Translations under genes and position numbers: made by a program
The notes under the pieces: generated by a model
What the model was told of the DNA's origin: nothing
Database searches by the model: none
Seen by the model: the letters and a program-made list of their open reading frames with translations, nothing else
In this document: positions 6,629 to 13,921 of the stretch, piece after piece
Numbering within the stretch: the stretch's first letter is position 1
Layout: each line of letters starts with the position of its first letter
Assembly: GCA_028694545.1 (NCBI GenBank)
Contig: JAQVKV010000005.1
Location: forward strand, 1-16,043
Length of the DNA: 16,043 nucleotides
DNA from: Zavarzinia sp.
GTDB taxonomy: Bacteria; Pseudomonadota; Alphaproteobacteria; Zavarziniales; Zavarziniaceae
Direction of reading: 5' to 3'

Positions 6629-7438
6629 TTGTCACAGGAAGCCGCCGTTCTGTTCGATCTCGATGCCGAGGGCATCGCCACCATCACCCTGAACCGGCCG
6701 GCGGTGCGGAATCCGATTTCCGATGCCGAGGTGATCGAGGCGCTGCTCGACGTGCTTGGCCGGATCGAGGCGGACATGAACGTCCGCGTCGCCATCCTGA
6801 CCGGGGCCGGCAGTGCCTTTTCCTCGGGCGGCAACCTGAAATCCATGGGCGAGGCCGGCGGCCTGAACGATCCCCTGCCGGCGCAGACGCGGCGCAACTA
6901 TCGTCACGGCATCCAGCGCCTGCCGCTGGCCTTCGAGGCGCTGGAAGTCCCGGTCGTCGCCGCCGTGAACGGGCCCGCCATCGGTGCCGGCTGCGACCTT
7001 GCCTGCATGTGCGACCTGCGCATCGCGGGCGAGAGTGCGCGTTTCGCCGAAAGCTTCGTCAAGGTGGGGCTCATCCCCGGTGATGGCGGCGCCTGGCTGC
7101 TGCCCCGGGTCGTCGGCTTTTCCAAGGCTTGCGAGATGGCGCTGACCGGCGATGCGATCGACGCGGCGGAGGCGCTCGCCTGCGGCCTCGTCTCCAGCGT
7201 GGTGCCGGATGGTGACCTGCTGGACGCGGCCGGCGCCCTGGCACGGCGCATCGCCGCCAATCCACCCCATGTGGTGCGCATGACGAAGCGCCTGCTGCGC
7301 CTCGCCTGGCGCGGTGACCTCGGCAGCGTGCTCGATACCTCGGCGGCGATGCAGGCTTCCGCCCACGCGACCGAGGATCACAAGGAGGCGGTCGCCGCCA
7401 TGCTGGCCAAGCGAAAGCCTGTCTTCACCGGACGCTGA
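6629..7438 (+). CDS. Crotonase-fold enoyl-CoA hydratase/isomerase family protein
   Basis: This 269-residue soluble crotonase-superfamily enzyme acts on a CoA thioester. The oxyanion-hole segments are clear: FSSGGNLK (64-71) and AIGAGCDLA (117-125). Compared with rat mitochondrial enoyl-CoA hydratase, the E144 position is D123 and the E164 position is F143, so neither hydratase glutamate is present. The PGDGGAWLLPR stretch (150-160), with D152, resembles PaaG-type isomerases and other non-hydratase members. Isomerisation or another CoA-ester reaction is therefore more likely than plain hydration. The start is a TTG with GAGGGAAG about 6 nt upstream. It may share a transcript with the flavoprotein gene, but a large inverted repeat lies between them. 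Confidence 0.87.
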   Translation: MSQEAAVLFDLDAEGIATITLNRPAVRNPISDAEVIEALLDVLGRIEADMNVRVAILTGAGSAFSSGGNLKSMGEAGGLNDPLPAQTRRNYRHGIQRLPLAFEALEVPVVAAVNGPAIGAGCDLACMCDLRIAGESARFAESFVKVGLIPGDGGAWLLPRVVGFSKACEMALTGDAIDAAEALACGLVSSVVPDGDLLDAAGALARRIAANPPHVVRMTKRLLRLAWRGDLGSVLDTSAAMQASAHATEDHKEAVAAMLAKRKPVFTGR

Positions 7439-7450
7439 TTTTTTCGCGGG

Positions 7451-7484
7451 CCTGTCGGCGGAGACATGTCCGCGCCGTCCTCGG
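7451..7484 (+). promoter_or_regulatory. Candidate ECF42-type promoter upstream of the DGPF gene
   Basis: CCTGTCGG (7451-7458) is followed after exactly 17 nt by CGTCCTCGG (7476-7484). The same two boxes with the same spacing recur at 9153-9186 before the VOC gene. From memory, the published ECF42 consensus has TGTCGA at -35 and CGA/TC at -10, which fits. The site stands 17 bp before the DGPF start codon, giving a very short leader and implying autoregulation of the sigma gene. Confidence 0.75.
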
Positions 7485-7501
7485 GACAGGAAGGGGAAAC
7501 C

Positions 7502-7882
7502 ATGCTCTACGCCATTCTCTGCTATCACGAGGAAGATGTCGTCTGGTCCTGGAGCGCGGAACAGGAAGCGGCGGTCATGACGCGCCTCGCCGAAGTGCAG
7601 GCGCCCATGATCGCATCGGGCAAGATGGGCCCCTCGCTGCGCCTGATGCCGACGACGACGGCGACCACATTGCGCAAGACGAAGGACGCGCCCCTCGTCA
7701 TCGACGGGCCCTTCGCCGAGACCAAGGAGCAATTGCTCGGCTTCTATGTGGTCGAGGTCGCGGATCTCGAGGAGGCGCTGGCGATCGCGCGCGACCTCGC
7801 CGCCGCCAATCCGGGCGGCGCCTATGAACTGCGCCCCGTCGCGCTCTACAATCCCGACCAGCGGCCGGGCCTGGCGCCGTGA
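7502..7882 (+). CDS. YCII-related DGPF-domain protein
   Basis: This 126-residue protein has the YCII-like ferredoxin-fold domain and begins MLYAILCYHEEDVVWSW. The diagnostic D-G-P-F tetrad is at residues 68-71, followed by AETKEQLLGFYVVE. DGPF proteins are the standard genetic partners of ECF42 sigma factors; their biochemical role is not established. The ATG at 7502 is preferred because AAGGGGAAA stands just upstream; an ATG at 7466 lies inside the predicted promoter. The stop overlaps the GTG start of the sigma gene by four bases (GTGA), which indicates translational coupling. Confidence 0.9.
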   Translation: MLYAILCYHEEDVVWSWSAEQEAAVMTRLAEVQAPMIASGKMGPSLRLMPTTTATTLRKTKDAPLVIDGPFAETKEQLLGFYVVEVADLEEALAIARDLAAANPGGAYELRPVALYNPDQRPGLAP

Positions 7883-9138
7883 CCGATCCGGCCTGGATCG
7901 AGAATGCCCTGGTCGGCGCGCGGCCCCGGGTGGTCGGCGCCCTGCTGCGCTATTTCCGCGATCTCGATCTTGCCGAGGAGGGCTTCCAGGACGCCTGCCT
8001 GCGCGCCCTTCGCCACTGGCCGAACAAGGGGCCGCCGCGCGATCCCGTCGCCTGGCTGATCATGGTCGGGCGCAACGCCGGCGTCGACGGTGTGCGGCGG
8101 CGGGCCCGCAACGCCCCCCCCCTGCCGGACGAGGCCGTGCTCTCCGATCTCGACGACGTCGAGGCCCCGCTCGCCGAACGGCTGGATGATTCCCATTATC
8201 AGGACGACGTGCTGCGCCTGCTCTTCGTCTGCTGCCATCCGGACCTGCCGCAGACCCAGCAGGTGGCGCTGGCGTTGCGCATCGTCGCCGGGCTGACGGT
8301 GGCGCAGATCGCCCGCGCCTTCCTCGTGTCCGAAACCGCTATGGAACAGCGGATCACCAGGGCCAAGGCACGGGTGGCACGGGGCACGGTCCCCTTCGAG
8401 GCGCCGGACGCGGCGGAACGGGAACGCCGCCTCGCCACCGTTTCGGCCATGATCTATCTGATCTTCAACGAAGGCTATTCGGCCGGCGACGGCGCCTATC
8501 GCACCCGCCTGTGCGATGATGCGATCCGTCTTGGCCGGCTGTTGCAACGGCTCTTCCCGGCGGAACCGGAGGTCATGGGCCTGACCGCCCTCATGTTGCT
8601 GCAGCACGCGCGCCATCCCGCCCGGTTCGATGCGGCGGGGCGCATCGTCCTGCTTGAGGAGCAGGACCGGACGCGCTGGAACCGCAAGCTGATCGCCGAG
8701 GGGCTGGCCCTCGTCGAAAAGGCGCTGCGCCACCGGGCCTCCGGCCCCTATCAGATACAGGCCGCCATCGCCGCCCTGCACGATCGGGCCGAAACGGCGG
8801 AAGCGACGGACTGGGCCCAGATCGACCTGCTCTATGGCGTGCTCGAATGGCTATCGCCTTCGCCCGTGGTCACGCTGAACCGGGCCGTCGCCGTCTCGAA
8901 ATCGCGCGGGGCGGAAGCGGCGCTTGCCATGATCGAGCCGCTGGGCGAGGCACTCGCCGGCTATTTCCATTTCCATGGCGTGCGTGGCGCCCTGCTCTGG
9001 CAATGCGGCCGGCGCGCCCAGGCGCGCACGGCGTTCGACAAGGCGATCGCCCTCGCCAATACCGCGGCGGAAGCGGACCACATCCGCGACCATCTGGACC
9101 GCCTGATGGCCGAGGCGGCGCGGGAAGGGCGGGGCTGA
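7879..9138 (+). CDS. ECF42-type RNA polymerase sigma factor with C-terminal extension
   Basis: This 419-residue sigma-70 family factor is about twice the length of a classical ECF sigma. Region sigma2 spans about residues 8-75 (LRYFRDLDLAEEGFQDACLRAL, then PVAWLIMVGRNAGVDGVRRR). Sigma4 spans about 107-167, with helix-turn-helix GLTVAQIARAFLVSETAMEQRI. The remaining 240 residues are the helical, TPR-like extension (DUF6596) typical of the ECF42 group, containing NEGYSAGDG (197-205). In that group the extension is reported to be needed for activity and no anti-sigma factor is encoded; none is seen here either. The GTG start overlaps the DGPF stop. The two matching promoters at 7451 and 9153 are its likely targets. 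Confidence 0.93.
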   Translation: MTDPAWIENALVGARPRVVGALLRYFRDLDLAEEGFQDACLRALRHWPNKGPPRDPVAWLIMVGRNAGVDGVRRRARNAPPLPDEAVLSDLDDVEAPLAERLDDSHYQDDVLRLLFVCCHPDLPQTQQVALALRIVAGLTVAQIARAFLVSETAMEQRITRAKARVARGTVPFEAPDAAERERRLATVSAMIYLIFNEGYSAGDGAYRTRLCDDAIRLGRLLQRLFPAEPEVMGLTALMLLQHARHPARFDAAGRIVLLEEQDRTRWNRKLIAEGLALVEKALRHRASGPYQIQAAIAALHDRAETAEATDWAQIDLLYGVLEWLSPSPVVTLNRAVAVSKSRGAEAALAMIEPLGEALAGYFHFHGVRGALLWQCGRRAQARTAFDKAIALANTAAEADHIRDHLDRLMAEAAREGRG

Positions 9139-9152
9139 AAAACTTACGCGGC

Positions 9153-9186
9153 CCTGTCGGCTGGTGGCCGGCCGCGACGTCCTCGG
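9153..9186 (+). promoter_or_regulatory. Second candidate ECF42-type promoter, upstream of the VOC gene
   Basis: CCTGTCGG (9153-9160), 17 nt, then CGTCCTCGG (9178-9186) repeats both boxes of the site at 7451 without a mismatch and with identical spacing, while the 17-nt spacers differ. It begins 15 bp after the sigma-factor stop codon and ends 25 bp before the VOC start. The VOC-AHSA1 pair would thus have its own sigma-dependent promoter within the operon. Confidence 0.75.
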
Positions 9187-9211
9187 AAGACAACGTCGAA
9201 GGGAGATGGCG

Positions 9212-9634
9212 ATGAACGACGAGAACAAGACGGATGTCGAGGTGAAGGGCGGGATGGTGCCTTATCTGACCGTGGAGGGCGCCCTCGCGGCGGCGGCTTT
9301 CTATGTCCGAGCCTTCGGAGCCACCATCGCCGCCGCCATCCCGGCGGACGAGAAGGGGCGGACCATGCATGTCCATCTCCATGTCAACGGCAGCTCGCTG
9401 ATGATGTCCGATTTCTATCCCGAGCACGGCCATCCGGCGGTGGCGCCGCAGGGGTATGAACTCGCGCTGCAGGTGGACGATATCGATGTCTGGTGGGCGC
9501 GGGCGGTGGCTGCCGGGGCGATCCCTGTCGTGCCCGTGCAGGAGATGTTCTGGGGCGCGCGCTATGGCCGCCTGCGCGATCCCTTCGGTGTTGCGTGGTC
9601 GATGAACCAGCCGATCGTGAAGGCGGGGGCGTGA
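9212..9634 (+). CDS. VOC-superfamily (PhnB/glyoxalase-like) protein
   Basis: This 140-residue protein has the paired beta-alpha-beta-beta-beta modules of the vicinal-oxygen-chelate fold. PYLTVEGALAAAAFYVRAFGA (17-37) opens the first. MHVHLHVNGSSLMMSD (52-67) and FWGARYGRLRDPFGVAWSM (113-131) resemble PhnB-type members. Glyoxalase or bleomycin-resistance labels are commonly attached to such proteins, but no specific reaction can be claimed. ATG 9212 has GGAG 6 nt upstream, while ATG 9206 would directly abut the ribosome site. The stop overlaps the next ATG by one base. VOC and AHSA1 genes are frequent members of ECF42-type loci. Confidence 0.85.
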   Translation: MNDENKTDVEVKGGMVPYLTVEGALAAAAFYVRAFGATIAAAIPADEKGRTMHVHLHVNGSSLMMSDFYPEHGHPAVAPQGYELALQVDDIDVWWARAVAAGAIPVVPVQEMFWGARYGRLRDPFGVAWSMNQPIVKAGA

Positions 9635-10095
9635 TGGGCACGGACGACCGCATCCTCACCCTCGATCTGCCGCTGAAGGCGCCGCGCGCCGCGATCTATC
9701 GCTGCCTCACCGAGCCTGGTCTGTTGCAGCAATGGTTCGCGCCACGCCCGCACAGGGTCACGCAGGCCGAACTCGACGTTGCCCCCGGTGGTGGCGCCCA
9801 TATCGTCATGCGCCTCGACGACGGGCAGGAAATGCCCCTCTGGCACACCTATCTCGAAGTGGTGCGGAACGAGCGGCTGGTCTTCACCGACGCCTATCGT
9901 TGCGCGTGGGAGCCGTCGGAGAGGCCCTTCATGACCGTCATCATCACGCTGGCGGACGAGGGGGCGGGTACGCGCTATATCGCCCGTGCCTGCCATTGGT
10001 CCGTCGAGGATCGGAAAGCTCATGAAGCCATGGGCTTCCACGAAGGTTGGGGGATCTGTGCCCGCCAGCTCGAGGAACTGGCCGCCGGCCTGTGA
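9634..10095 (+). CDS. AHSA1/SRPBCC-domain protein
   Basis: This 153-residue START-like (SRPBCC) domain protein has the characteristic opening APRAAIYRCLTEPGLLQQWFAP (17-38), then ELDVAPGGGAHIVMR, and the C-terminal helix HEGWGICARQLEELAAGL. Such domains form a hydrophobic ligand-binding cavity, and the activity is unknown. The ATG overlaps the VOC stop (TGATG), so the two are translated together. An in-frame GTG at 9631 is an alternative start. It is the last gene of the sigma-controlled unit and ends convergently with the glutathione-transferase operon. Confidence 0.87.
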   Translation: MGTDDRILTLDLPLKAPRAAIYRCLTEPGLLQQWFAPRPHRVTQAELDVAPGGGAHIVMRLDDGQEMPLWHTYLEVVRNERLVFTDAYRCAWEPSERPFMTVIITLADEGAGTRYIARACHWSVEDRKAHEAMGFHEGWGICARQLEELAAGL

Positions 10096-10107
10096 CGGGC
10101 CGGCGGC
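10081..10107. terminator. GC hairpin at the convergent junction
   Basis: GCCGCCGGCC (10081-10090) and GGCCGGCGGC (10098-10107) form a perfect 10-bp stem with a 7-nt loop that includes the AHSA1 stop codon. It lies 6 bp from the stop of the converging GST gene. No T-tract follows on either strand, so it is at best a weak bidirectional terminator or a transcript-end stabiliser. Confidence 0.45.
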
Positions 10108-10113
10108 GTGCTC

Positions 10114-11283
10114 TCAGGCCGCCTTCGCCAGAGCAGGGCCCCAAACCTCGACATAGTCGCGGCGCTCGATCCGGCGGTGGGCGCGATGCCGGACCAGGGC
10201 TTCCAGCCCGGTCTCGGCCAGCAGGGCATCAACCGGGATCCGGGCGGCCGGCGCCAGACGATCGTAGGCGTCGGTCACGCGCTGCACCATCCACAGCGCG
10301 TAGTGGCGCATGGCCTGGGGGTGCGCCACGCCCCGGATCACCGGCGCGATGGAGCCGAGGCTGCCGCGCTTGCCGCGCGGGAAGATCAGGGCGCCTTCGT
10401 CGACGGCGTTGCCGGCAAGCCAGCCGTTGACCGCGTCGATGGTCGCGACCACTTCCGGCAGGTAATCCCGGGCGATCAGGCGCAGCAGGGCCTTCAGCGT
10501 CTCGGGGATCTCGTCGCCGGCGAGGAAGTCGGGGGCAAGGCCGGGGAATTCCGGCGTATCGACCTCGATGGTGTTCATGCGCTCGACCCAGCGCTGAAGA
10601 CGATCGGCATGGCGCGCCATCAGGAAGGCCGGATAGGGATCGCGCCCGAGGTGGGCATAGAGCGGCCCCATCAGGCCATAGTCGCCGATCGAGGGACGAC
10701 CGCCGAAGAGATAGGGGTGGCGCAGGAAATGCTCGTCCAGCACCGCCAGCAAATCCATGTACTGCGCCTCGACGACGGGGATCGTCTCCGTCGTGATGCC
10801 GATGCCGGGCAGGTAACCCGACAGGTGCTGCATCGGCCCCGCCGCCATCACCCGCGCCTCCTCGATGTCGGCTTGCGCATTGAACATGCGGCCGATGTTG
10901 CCGGCGAGGAAGCGGCCGTTCTCCTCGAGGAAATTCCAGCGGTAGTGCATGGCCTGGCGCACCAGACCCTCGTCGCCGTAAAGCTCGATGATCAGGGCGG
11001 CGATCGCCTGGCGCGGGCTTGCCGGGTAACAGGTCAGGACGTCCGGCTCCCGGCTCTCGATGAAGTCGACGATCTCGGTCGTGTCCTGCACCAGGGTGCC
11101 GTCCGGCGCCTCCAGCACCGGCAGCCAGAAGCGGCCGATCTTCGCCAGGATCTCGGAAGTATAGCGCGGATCGCTGGGCAGACGTTCGCGGAAAGGCAAG
11201 CCGGACTTCCGCATGAAGGCGCGCGACTTGCCGGTATAGAGCGAGACCGGCGCGCCATAGAGGATATAGGGCGTCGTGCTCAT
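10114..11283 (-). CDS. Long glutathione S-transferase family protein
   Basis: This 389-residue protein is far longer than the usual 200-230 residues of a soluble GST. The thioredoxin-like N-domain spans about 5-82, with LPVLEAPDG (54-62, likely cis-Pro at 55) and [11 protein letters not shown] (66-76) for glutathione binding. A C-terminal helical domain has the N-cap box [11 protein letters not shown] (194-204). About 150 further residues follow. It resembles the 331-residue GST at 11997-12992: shared marks are DE-x6-8-HYRW (104-116) and the RPS-x-x-D-x-GL box. ATG 11283 overlaps the stop of the upstream YfcG-like gene by four bases (ATGA). It is the last gene of a TetR-GST-GST-GST operon. 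The substrate is unknown. Confidence 0.83.
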   Translation of the reverse strand: MSTTPYILYGAPVSLYTGKSRAFMRKSGLPFRERLPSDPRYTSEILAKIGRFWLPVLEAPDGTLVQDTTEIVDFIESREPDVLTCYPASPRQAIAALIIELYGDEGLVRQAMHYRWNFLEENGRFLAGNIGRMFNAQADIEEARVMAAGPMQHLSGYLPGIGITTETIPVVEAQYMDLLAVLDEHFLRHPYLFGGRPSIGDYGLMGPLYAHLGRDPYPAFLMARHADRLQRWVERMNTIEVDTPEFPGLAPDFLAGDEIPETLKALLRLIARDYLPEVVATIDAVNGWLAGNAVDEGALIFPRGKRGSLGSIAPVIRGVAHPQAMRHYALWMVQRVTDAYDRLAPAARIPVDALLAETGLEALVRHRAHRRIERRDYVEVWGPALAKAA

Positions 11284-11975
11284 TTCGTGTTCCCTCCGGT
11301 CACGATGGTGCGGGCATTCTCGGCGAAGGTCTTCGCGCCTTCGCCACCCTTCAGCAGGGCGGAAATATCGACCGGCACCTTCACGCCGTGTTCGACCGCC
11401 GGGCGTGCCTCGATCGCGGCGAGCCAGCGTTGCAGGGCCGGCAGGTCGTCGATGGCGACGCCGGACCAGGGATGGGTGCGCACCCAGCAGAAATTGGCGA
11501 TGTCGGCGATCGAATAGTCGCCCGCCAGATATTCGTGATCCTTCAGGCGCGTATCCAGCACGGTCAGCAGGCGCTTCGTCTCCTGCTGGTAGCGATCGAT
11601 GGCGACCTGGATCTTTTCCGGCATGTAACGATAGAAGACATTGGCCTGTCCCATCATGGGGCCGACGCCGCCCATCTGGAACATCAGCCACTGGATGACG
11701 GTGGACCGGCCACGGACATCCGTCGGCAGCAGGCGGCCGGTCTTCTCGGCGAGATAGATCATGAGCGCGCCGGATTCGAAGACGGCGAAATCGCCCTCGT
11801 CCCGGTCGACGATCGCGGGGATGCGGCCGTTCGGGTTGATCGCCAGGAATTCCGGCGTCTTCTGTTCCCCGGCCATGATGTTCACCGGGTGCACCTCGTA
11901 GGGCAGGCCCAGTTCCTCGAGGGTGACGGAGGCTTTCCAGCCGTTCGGCGTGGGCGCCGTGTAGAGATCGATCAT
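11280..11975 (-). CDS. YfcG/Ure2p-like (nu-class) glutathione transferase
   Basis: This 231-residue protein starts [21 protein letters not shown], nearly the same pattern as E. coli YfcG (MIDLYFAPTPNG), whose TPNG segment activates glutathione in place of a Ser or Cys. [11 protein letters not shown] (47-57) and [15 protein letters not shown] (66-80) complete the glutathione site, and YSIADI marks the N-capping box of the C-domain. Members of this class show disulfide-bond reductase and peroxidase activity more than conjugation. AAGGAA lies about 7 nt before the ATG. It follows the 331-residue GST by 21 bp and overlaps the next GST, so the three are translated from one message. Confidence 0.92.
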   Translation of the reverse strand: MIDLYTAPTPNGWKASVTLEELGLPYEVHPVNIMAGEQKTPEFLAINPNGRIPAIVDRDEGDFAVFESGALMIYLAEKTGRLLPTDVRGRSTVIQWLMFQMGGVGPMMGQANVFYRYMPEKIQVAIDRYQQETKRLLTVLDTRLKDHEYLAGDYSIADIANFCWVRTHPWSGVAIDDLPALQRWLAAIEARPAVEHGVKVPVDISALLKGGEGAKTFAENARTIVTGGNTK

Positions 11976-11996
11976 GGAGCGTTTCCTTGTGGCTCG

Positions 11997-12992
11997 TCAG
12001 GCGGCGAGAATGGCGATGGCGTCGGGGCCGAGCACGGGGGCGAGGCGTGCTTCCGCGGACTCGTCCAGCGCGGCGAAGGCCTGGCGCAGCGCGCCAAGGC
12101 ATTTGAGCTGGTACTTGAACACGGGCTGCCGGTGCACGGTGCCGAGCAGGGGGGCTTCCAGCTCCGCCGCGCCCGCCGCGATCGCTTGCGCATTGGCGGC
12201 GAGGAAAGGCAGGTAGACGTCGGCCGCGAAGCGGGCGAGGGCGACGATCGTGTCGTCCGTCTCGGCCGGTTGCGTCATCCATTCGCCGTCGAGGCCCGAG
12301 GCATCGTCGACGATCATCAGCCAGCGCCAGGTCAGCGGCGCGTCGCGGCGCATGATGGCGCAGGGGGTGGGGTCGACCGCGAGCTGGGACAATTGTCCGA
12401 ACAGGCCGAAATCGGCGAGTGACGGCCGGCTGCCGAACAGGAAGGCCCGGTCCGGTACCATCGTCTCCAGGATTTCCAGCATGCGGGCATAGGTGGCCGC
12501 CAGTTGCGGCGCGTGTTCGGCGCCGCAGCCGACGAGATGCATGCGTCCCACCTGCCGCTCGCGGAAATGGGCGGTGCCCGCCTCGATCGCTGCCCTGCCA
12601 TGGCCGCGTACCCGGTCATAGACGATCGCCTCGCTCATCACGCTCTGGTCGATCGGGGCGGTCCAGCGGTAATGGAACATGACCTTGGTCAGCCACTCGT
12701 CGGCGAAATCCTCGATCAGCAAGCACAGGAAGCGTGCCACCGGGTCCTCCGGCAGCAGGGCGCGCTGGGCCGGCGCCTCCTTGTCGAAAGCGAGCAGCAG
12801 GGGTGTCGAGTCATTGGCCAGGCTGCCGTCCGGGAATTCCACGACGGGAATGACGGCGGGCTTGACGCGCTCCATCACGTGCAGGTGTTCGAGGCCCATC
12901 TGGACCCAGCCGTGCGGCAGGCGCAGCCAGCGTAACGCCGCCCGGACCTTCATCGAATAGGGCGAGGCCAGCGCCCCGTAGATCTTCAGCAT
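11997..12992 (-). CDS. Glutathione S-transferase family protein with extended C-terminus
   Basis: This 331-residue protein has an N-terminal thioredoxin-like GST domain. GALASPYSMKVR (6-17) is at the catalytic position, IPVVEFPDG (48-56) carries the cis-Pro, and NDSTPLL (60-66) is the glutathione-contacting segment. The helical C-domain has FGSRPSLADFGLFGQL (186-201). It shares the D-E-W/G...HYRW segment (98-110) and the RPS-x-x-D-x-GL box with the 389-residue GST two genes downstream, so the two are probably ancient paralogues. The ATG has AGGGGAG 5 nt upstream. It begins 46 bp after the TetR stop and is the first GST in the operon. Confidence 0.85.
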   Translation of the reverse strand: MLKIYGALASPYSMKVRAALRWLRLPHGWVQMGLEHLHVMERVKPAVIPVVEFPDGSLANDSTPLLLAFDKEAPAQRALLPEDPVARFLCLLIEDFADEWLTKVMFHYRWTAPIDQSVMSEAIVYDRVRGHGRAAIEAGTAHFRERQVGRMHLVGCGAEHAPQLAATYARMLEILETMVPDRAFLFGSRPSLADFGLFGQLSQLAVDPTPCAIMRRDAPLTWRWLMIVDDASGLDGEWMTQPAETDDTIVALARFAADVYLPFLAANAQAIAAGAAELEAPLLGTVHRQPVFKYQLKCLGALRQAFAALDESAEARLAPVLGPDAIAILAA

Positions 12993-13038
12993 GTTTCTCC
13001 CCTCGTTGCTTCTTGGTTTCTTCTGATCGGGACCGCGC

Positions 13039-13749
13039 TCACCCTCCGGGTGGTGGCGGTGTGGTCAGGCTGCGGAACAGGGCGCGGCAGGTCGCCGTGG
13101 TCGCGGCGATGAAGCCTTCCCGGTCGAACTGGTCCGGATTCTCGAGCTTCCAGGTGGCCAGCATGGCGACGGTGACCTGCAGGGCGAGGCCGATGGCGAA
13201 GCCGCGCCGGGTCGGCGCCAGCCGGGCGAGGTGGCGGTGCATCTCGGCGACCAATGTACTCATGCCGGGATAGTTCAGCGCGCGAGAGACCTGCAGGATG
13301 TCGAAGCCCGGGCGCGAGGTGAACTGGCGCAGGAAGCGCAGATAGGCGATGCCCTCGTCCCCTTCGCCAACCTCGTCGATCAGGGGATCGACCATGGCGC
13401 GCAGGCAGGTGTCGAGGCTGGCCCTCGGCCGGGCGAGGCCGCGCGGGTTGACGATCGCCATGCGCCGGTCGTCGATCGGCCGCAGGTATTGGTGCAGGAT
13501 CGCCTGATACAGGCCCTCGCGCGAGCCGAAGTGATATTGCAGGGCGGTTTGGTTGCGCTGGCCCGCCGCGTCCAGGATCTCGGCTGTGCGCACGCCCTCG
13601 AAACCGCGCTCGCCGAAGAGCCGGAGGGCGCTCGCCATGATCGCCTCGCGGCCGGAAACCGGGGCCGACGGCGCGGCTTTCGCCTTCGCCGCGCGGGGTG
13701 CCCGTTCCTTCCGGGGCGCTGTCGCCGCCGCCTTCGCCGAACCGCTCAT
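13039..13749 (-). CDS. TetR/AcrR-family regulator with Ala/Lys-rich N-terminal tail
   Basis: This is a 236-residue repressor. Residues 1-32 form a low-complexity Ala/Lys/Arg/Pro tail, followed by a TetR DNA-binding domain at 33-80 (GREAIMASALRLFGERGFEGVRT, helix-turn-helix at about 53-73, then ALQYHFGSREGLYQAIL). The C-terminal ligand domain is not assignable further. ATG 13749 is chosen over an in-frame TTG at 13785 because the latter lies inside an inverted repeat and lacks a ribosome site; the site before 13749 (GGAA) is weak too. It heads the three-GST operon and is divergent from DUF1302-DUF1329, with two related dyads in the gap, so it may control both units. Confidence 0.87.
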   Translation of the reverse strand: MSGSAKAAATAPRKERAPRAAKAKAAPSAPVSGREAIMASALRLFGERGFEGVRTAEILDAAGQRNQTALQYHFGSREGLYQAILHQYLRPIDDRRMAIVNPRGLARPRASLDTCLRAMVDPLIDEVGEGDEGIAYLRFLRQFTSRPGFDILQVSRALNYPGMSTLVAEMHRHLARLAPTRRGFAIGLALQVTVAMLATWKLENPDQFDREGFIAATTATCRALFRSLTTPPPPGG

Positions 13750-13783
13750 GGATTTTCCGATCAGGCCTTCTGACAGTTTCTTC

Positions 13784-13802
13784 AATAATGGAAGACATTA
13801 TT
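13784..13802. promoter_or_regulatory. Inverted repeat near the TetR start (candidate operator 1)
   Basis: AATAATG (13784-13790) and CATTATT (13796-13802) form a perfect 7-bp inverted repeat with a 5-nt spacer, 35 bp upstream of the TetR ATG. It is AT-rich in an otherwise GC-rich region and shares the string AGACATTA with the reverse strand of the site at 13849-13871. Confidence 0.6.
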
Positions 13803-13848
13803 CCCTTCAAGGCAAACCTGCGCGGAGCAATGATCTGCGCTTGCGTAA

Positions 13849-13871
13849 ATTGATGGCCTCCATTAATGTCT
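13849..13871. promoter_or_regulatory. Inverted repeat near the DUF1302 start (candidate operator 2)
   Basis: ATTGATGG (13849-13856) and CCATTAAT (13860-13867) form an 8-bp inverted repeat with one mismatch. ATGG-N4-CATTA lines up with the first site, and AGACATTA recurs on the reverse strand (13871-13864). The two sites are centred 65 bp apart, about six helical turns. This one is 55 bp before the DUF1302 start. Confidence 0.55.
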
Positions 13872-13921
13872 CCGATTAACGAAGGGTGCGCAAAGCGCCC
13901 GCGACGCCGGGGGAGAGGCGC

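Noticed and set aside
7411..7450. T-run after the crotonase stop as a terminator
   Set aside because: The only stem available pairs GCGAAA with TTTCGC across a large loop and includes the T-run itself, so it does not fit an intrinsic terminator.
7466..7501. Upstream ATG that would lengthen the DGPF protein by 12 residues
   Set aside because: It falls inside the predicted ECF promoter and lacks a ribosome site, while ATG 7502 has AAGGGGAAA in front.
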